Shown: positions 62,554 through 64,000 of the stretch, in pieces
How positions within the stretch are numbered: position 1 is the first letter of the stretch
How the letters are laid out: every line of letters begins with the position of its first letter
NCBI GenBank assembly: GCA_023386315.1
Contig: JAEWJZ010000014.1
Location: 439,001-503,000 of the forward strand
Direction of reading: 5' to 3'
DNA from: Bacillota bacterium
Lineage (GTDB): Bacteria > Bacillota > Clostridia > Lachnospirales > Lachnospiraceae
Length of the DNA stretch: 64,000 nt
The notes under the pieces: model-generated
Told to the model about the DNA's origin: nothing
Database searches by the model: none
The model's input: the letters and a program-made list of their open reading frames with translations, nothing else
Translations under genes and position numbers: made by a program

Positions 62554-63945
62554 TTAAGACAGGAACCAGGCAGCACCCAGTCCGCCTAACATAATAAATG
62601 TTGCCACATACTGCAGCGCTCCGGCAAAATATGCATTGGGAATGGAAAGCTTTAAGAATTCCCGTGATTCAACCTTCGAATAGGCAAGTCCCCATGCAAC
62701 CCATGACTGAGTGATACAACTTCCGATATTTACGGTAATGGTCGGAATCGCAAATACCGCATAGAGAAACGGAACAGAGAAAGATGCAACGTTTTGGAGT
62801 ACGCCAAGAGTTGCTGCACCACAGCCTACCAGTGTCATCGGTCCACGGAACAGACCCATGAAAAGAAGTACCGCAAATACGATACAAACAACAATCTCGC
62901 TTCTGGGCATTACATTTCCAATAATCACCTTAAAATAAGGTGATGCAAAAGCTGCAACTGCGTTAAACATAGGAAGCGTAAGAAGAAATCCTACCAGCGG
63001 AGCGGTATCAACCACACCATCATAATACAGCTTATTAACCAGCTGACAGTTCTCTTTGAAACTTCCTTTCATTCTTCCGCAAAGGAATAGTGCCAGGAAT
63101 CCTGCAATTACAAAACCGCCGATTACAGAGAAGTCCAGCCAGATCTTTAAAATAACCGGAACTACAGGAAGGATTAAAGTATAGAACGGTGCATTCTTCT
63201 GCTCGGAAGCAGCTCCTCTGGTCTGTGCAGCCCATGCATGAACTGTCTTGGCACGTTTTAAATAGAAAGCAGCCAGAAGAGTAGTAATAACCAGCATGAT
63301 AATAAGAGCAGCATAGCCCCAGTGAGTAGCGTACCAGCCAAGAGTAAACTCAGGCATTTCATCCGGTTTTAAGAAAAATGCACGATACTGTGTAAAGTTA
63401 ACCGGGTTGATATAAATACCCGCTGCTACTGATCCCATAAATGTAAACAGAGCTACTGATTTGGGAATACCCAGAGACATAAGAATCGGAAGTACGATAA
63501 CACCGATTGCAATAACCGGGCCTGCACCTGTCATGGCAGTAAAAATCAGGGCAGTTACCACATTTAAAAGCGCTACTGTTACAAATGGCTTGTCTCCGCC
63601 CAACTCAACAGTCTTGCGGATCAGTGTGGAGGCAATTCCGGTATCCATAAGTACACGGCCAAACCATGCACCCCAGCATACATTAACCAGAGTAGTTCCC
63701 CAGCCTTCTGGTGCTGACTGATAAATTTTATTCAGGGCAGCAATCAGAGTATTGTCTTTTCCAAACTGCAGAATCGGATTGGAAGCAAGAAATGACTCGC
63801 TTACAAACAGTGTTCCTCCAAGCGGAAGAATCGTCCAAAGAAGAGTAATCAGCAAGAAGCCGATCATCAGGTTATGACCTTTGATACAGTAATACGCCAG
63901 ACCAAAGAATGAAATTAATAAAATGATACCAATAATGTACTCCAC
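62554..63945 (-). CDS. Organic-acid transporter, CitMHS/GntP-like
   Basis: The 463-residue protein has about twelve membrane helices, with motifs such as TAMTGAGPVIAIGVIVLPIL and a C-terminal loop GCGAATLGVLQNVASF, typical of anion/proton symporters of the citrate/gluconate type. It is the first gene of the cluster on this strand and probably imports the acid that the enzymes degrade. The substrate is unknown. RBS: AGGAGGTATT. Confidence 0.78.
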   Translation of the reverse strand: MEYIIGIILLISFFGLAYYCIKGHNLMIGFLLITLLWTILPLGGTLFVSESFLASNPILQFGKDNTLIAALNKIYQSAPEGWGTTLVNVCWGAWFGRVLMDTGIASTLIRKTVELGGDKPFVTVALLNVVTALIFTAMTGAGPVIAIGVIVLPILMSLGIPKSVALFTFMGSVAAGIYINPVNFTQYRAFFLKPDEMPEFTLGWYATHWGYAALIIMLVITTLLAAFYLKRAKTVHAWAAQTRGAASEQKNAPFYTLILPVVPVILKIWLDFSVIGGFVIAGFLALFLCGRMKGSFKENCQLVNKLYYDGVVDTAPLVGFLLTLPMFNAVAAFASPYFKVIIGNVMPRSEIVVCIVFAVLLFMGLFRGPMTLVGCGAATLGVLQNVASFSVPFLYAVFAIPTITVNIGSCITQSWVAWGLAYSKVESREFLKLSIPNAYFAGALQYVATFIMLGGLGAAWFLS

Positions 63946-64000
63946 AATAATACCTCCTATAACTTTTTATTCCCCATACTGCTGATAATAGTTAACCGGT

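Overview
The window reads as the chromosome of an anaerobic Bacillota of the Clostridia, most likely a Lachnospiraceae relative of Lacrimispora or Enterocloster. The evidence is the gene families together: a YesM/YesN-regulated sugar ABC operon with GH31 and GH3 glycosidases, a BMP-type nucleoside/sugar ABC operon, cell-wall/choline-binding-type repeat proteins, a PBSX-type contractile tail locus, strong AGGAGG ribosome-binding sites and moderate GC with AT-rich islands. The assignment is inference from gene content, not from a marker gene.

Layout. 1-3.3 kb: a membrane-anchored protein cut by the window edge and a YhgE/Pip-type membrane protein. 3.5-4.9 kb: a methyltransferase and a DJ-1/PfpI-family protein that appears to start at ATT. 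5.1-19.0 kb: a contractile tail module (sheath, tube, frameshifted chaperone pair, tape measure, LysM-type protein, hub, baseplate proteins, tail fibre) headed by a late-regulator-like gene and a divergent XRE repressor with repeated operators. No capsid, portal, terminase, integrase or lysis gene is visible, so it looks like a tailocin (diffocin-like R-type particle) or a prophage reduced to its tail. A dead IS110-family element with a long 3' non-coding region sits between the baseplate genes and the fibre gene.

19.1-22.4 kb: a BlaI/BlaR-like operon in which the M56 sensor peptidase carries cell-wall-binding repeats where a penicillin sensor would be, followed by a secreted repeat protein. 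The BlaI gene has lost its N-terminal helix region. 22.4-32.6 kb: a carbohydrate unit (alpha-xylosidase, beta-glucosidase, two permeases, binding protein) divergent from a YesM/YesN two-component system. 32.7-38.4 kb: assorted genes (GyrI-like, BtrH-like, isochorismatase-like hydrolase, AlbA_2/Schlafen-type regulator, a second secreted repeat protein, a GNAT acetyltransferase).

38.58-44.6 kb: an AT-rich genomic island bounded on one side by a complete tRNA-Gly(GCC) gene and on the other by a 27-bp exact copy of its 3' end. All its genes lie on the minus strand: a SEFIR-domain protein directly upstream of an AIPR (abortive-infection) protein, a TIR/deoxyribosyltransferase-like protein, a membrane-anchored unknown and a truncated fragment. 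This is the best candidate here for an undescribed anti-phage system. Three diverged copies of a roughly 80-bp tRNA-3'-derived repeat punctuate it.

44.9-50.3 kb: a TetR regulator in an operon with a BMP-family ABC importer. 50.4-53.4 kb: a lipoprotein and a GntR-YhcH-M28 peptidase cluster. 53.5-63.9 kb: a catabolic region for an unidentified (probably acidic) compound: transporter, hydantoinase/oxoprolinase-family protein, HExxH protein, Ldh-type dehydrogenase, YhcH protein, cyclase-family hydrolase, ketopantoate-reductase-like enzyme, DapA-family lyase and zinc alcohol dehydrogenase. A divergent GntR regulator sits beside a perfect 14-bp palindrome overlapping the cyclase promoter.
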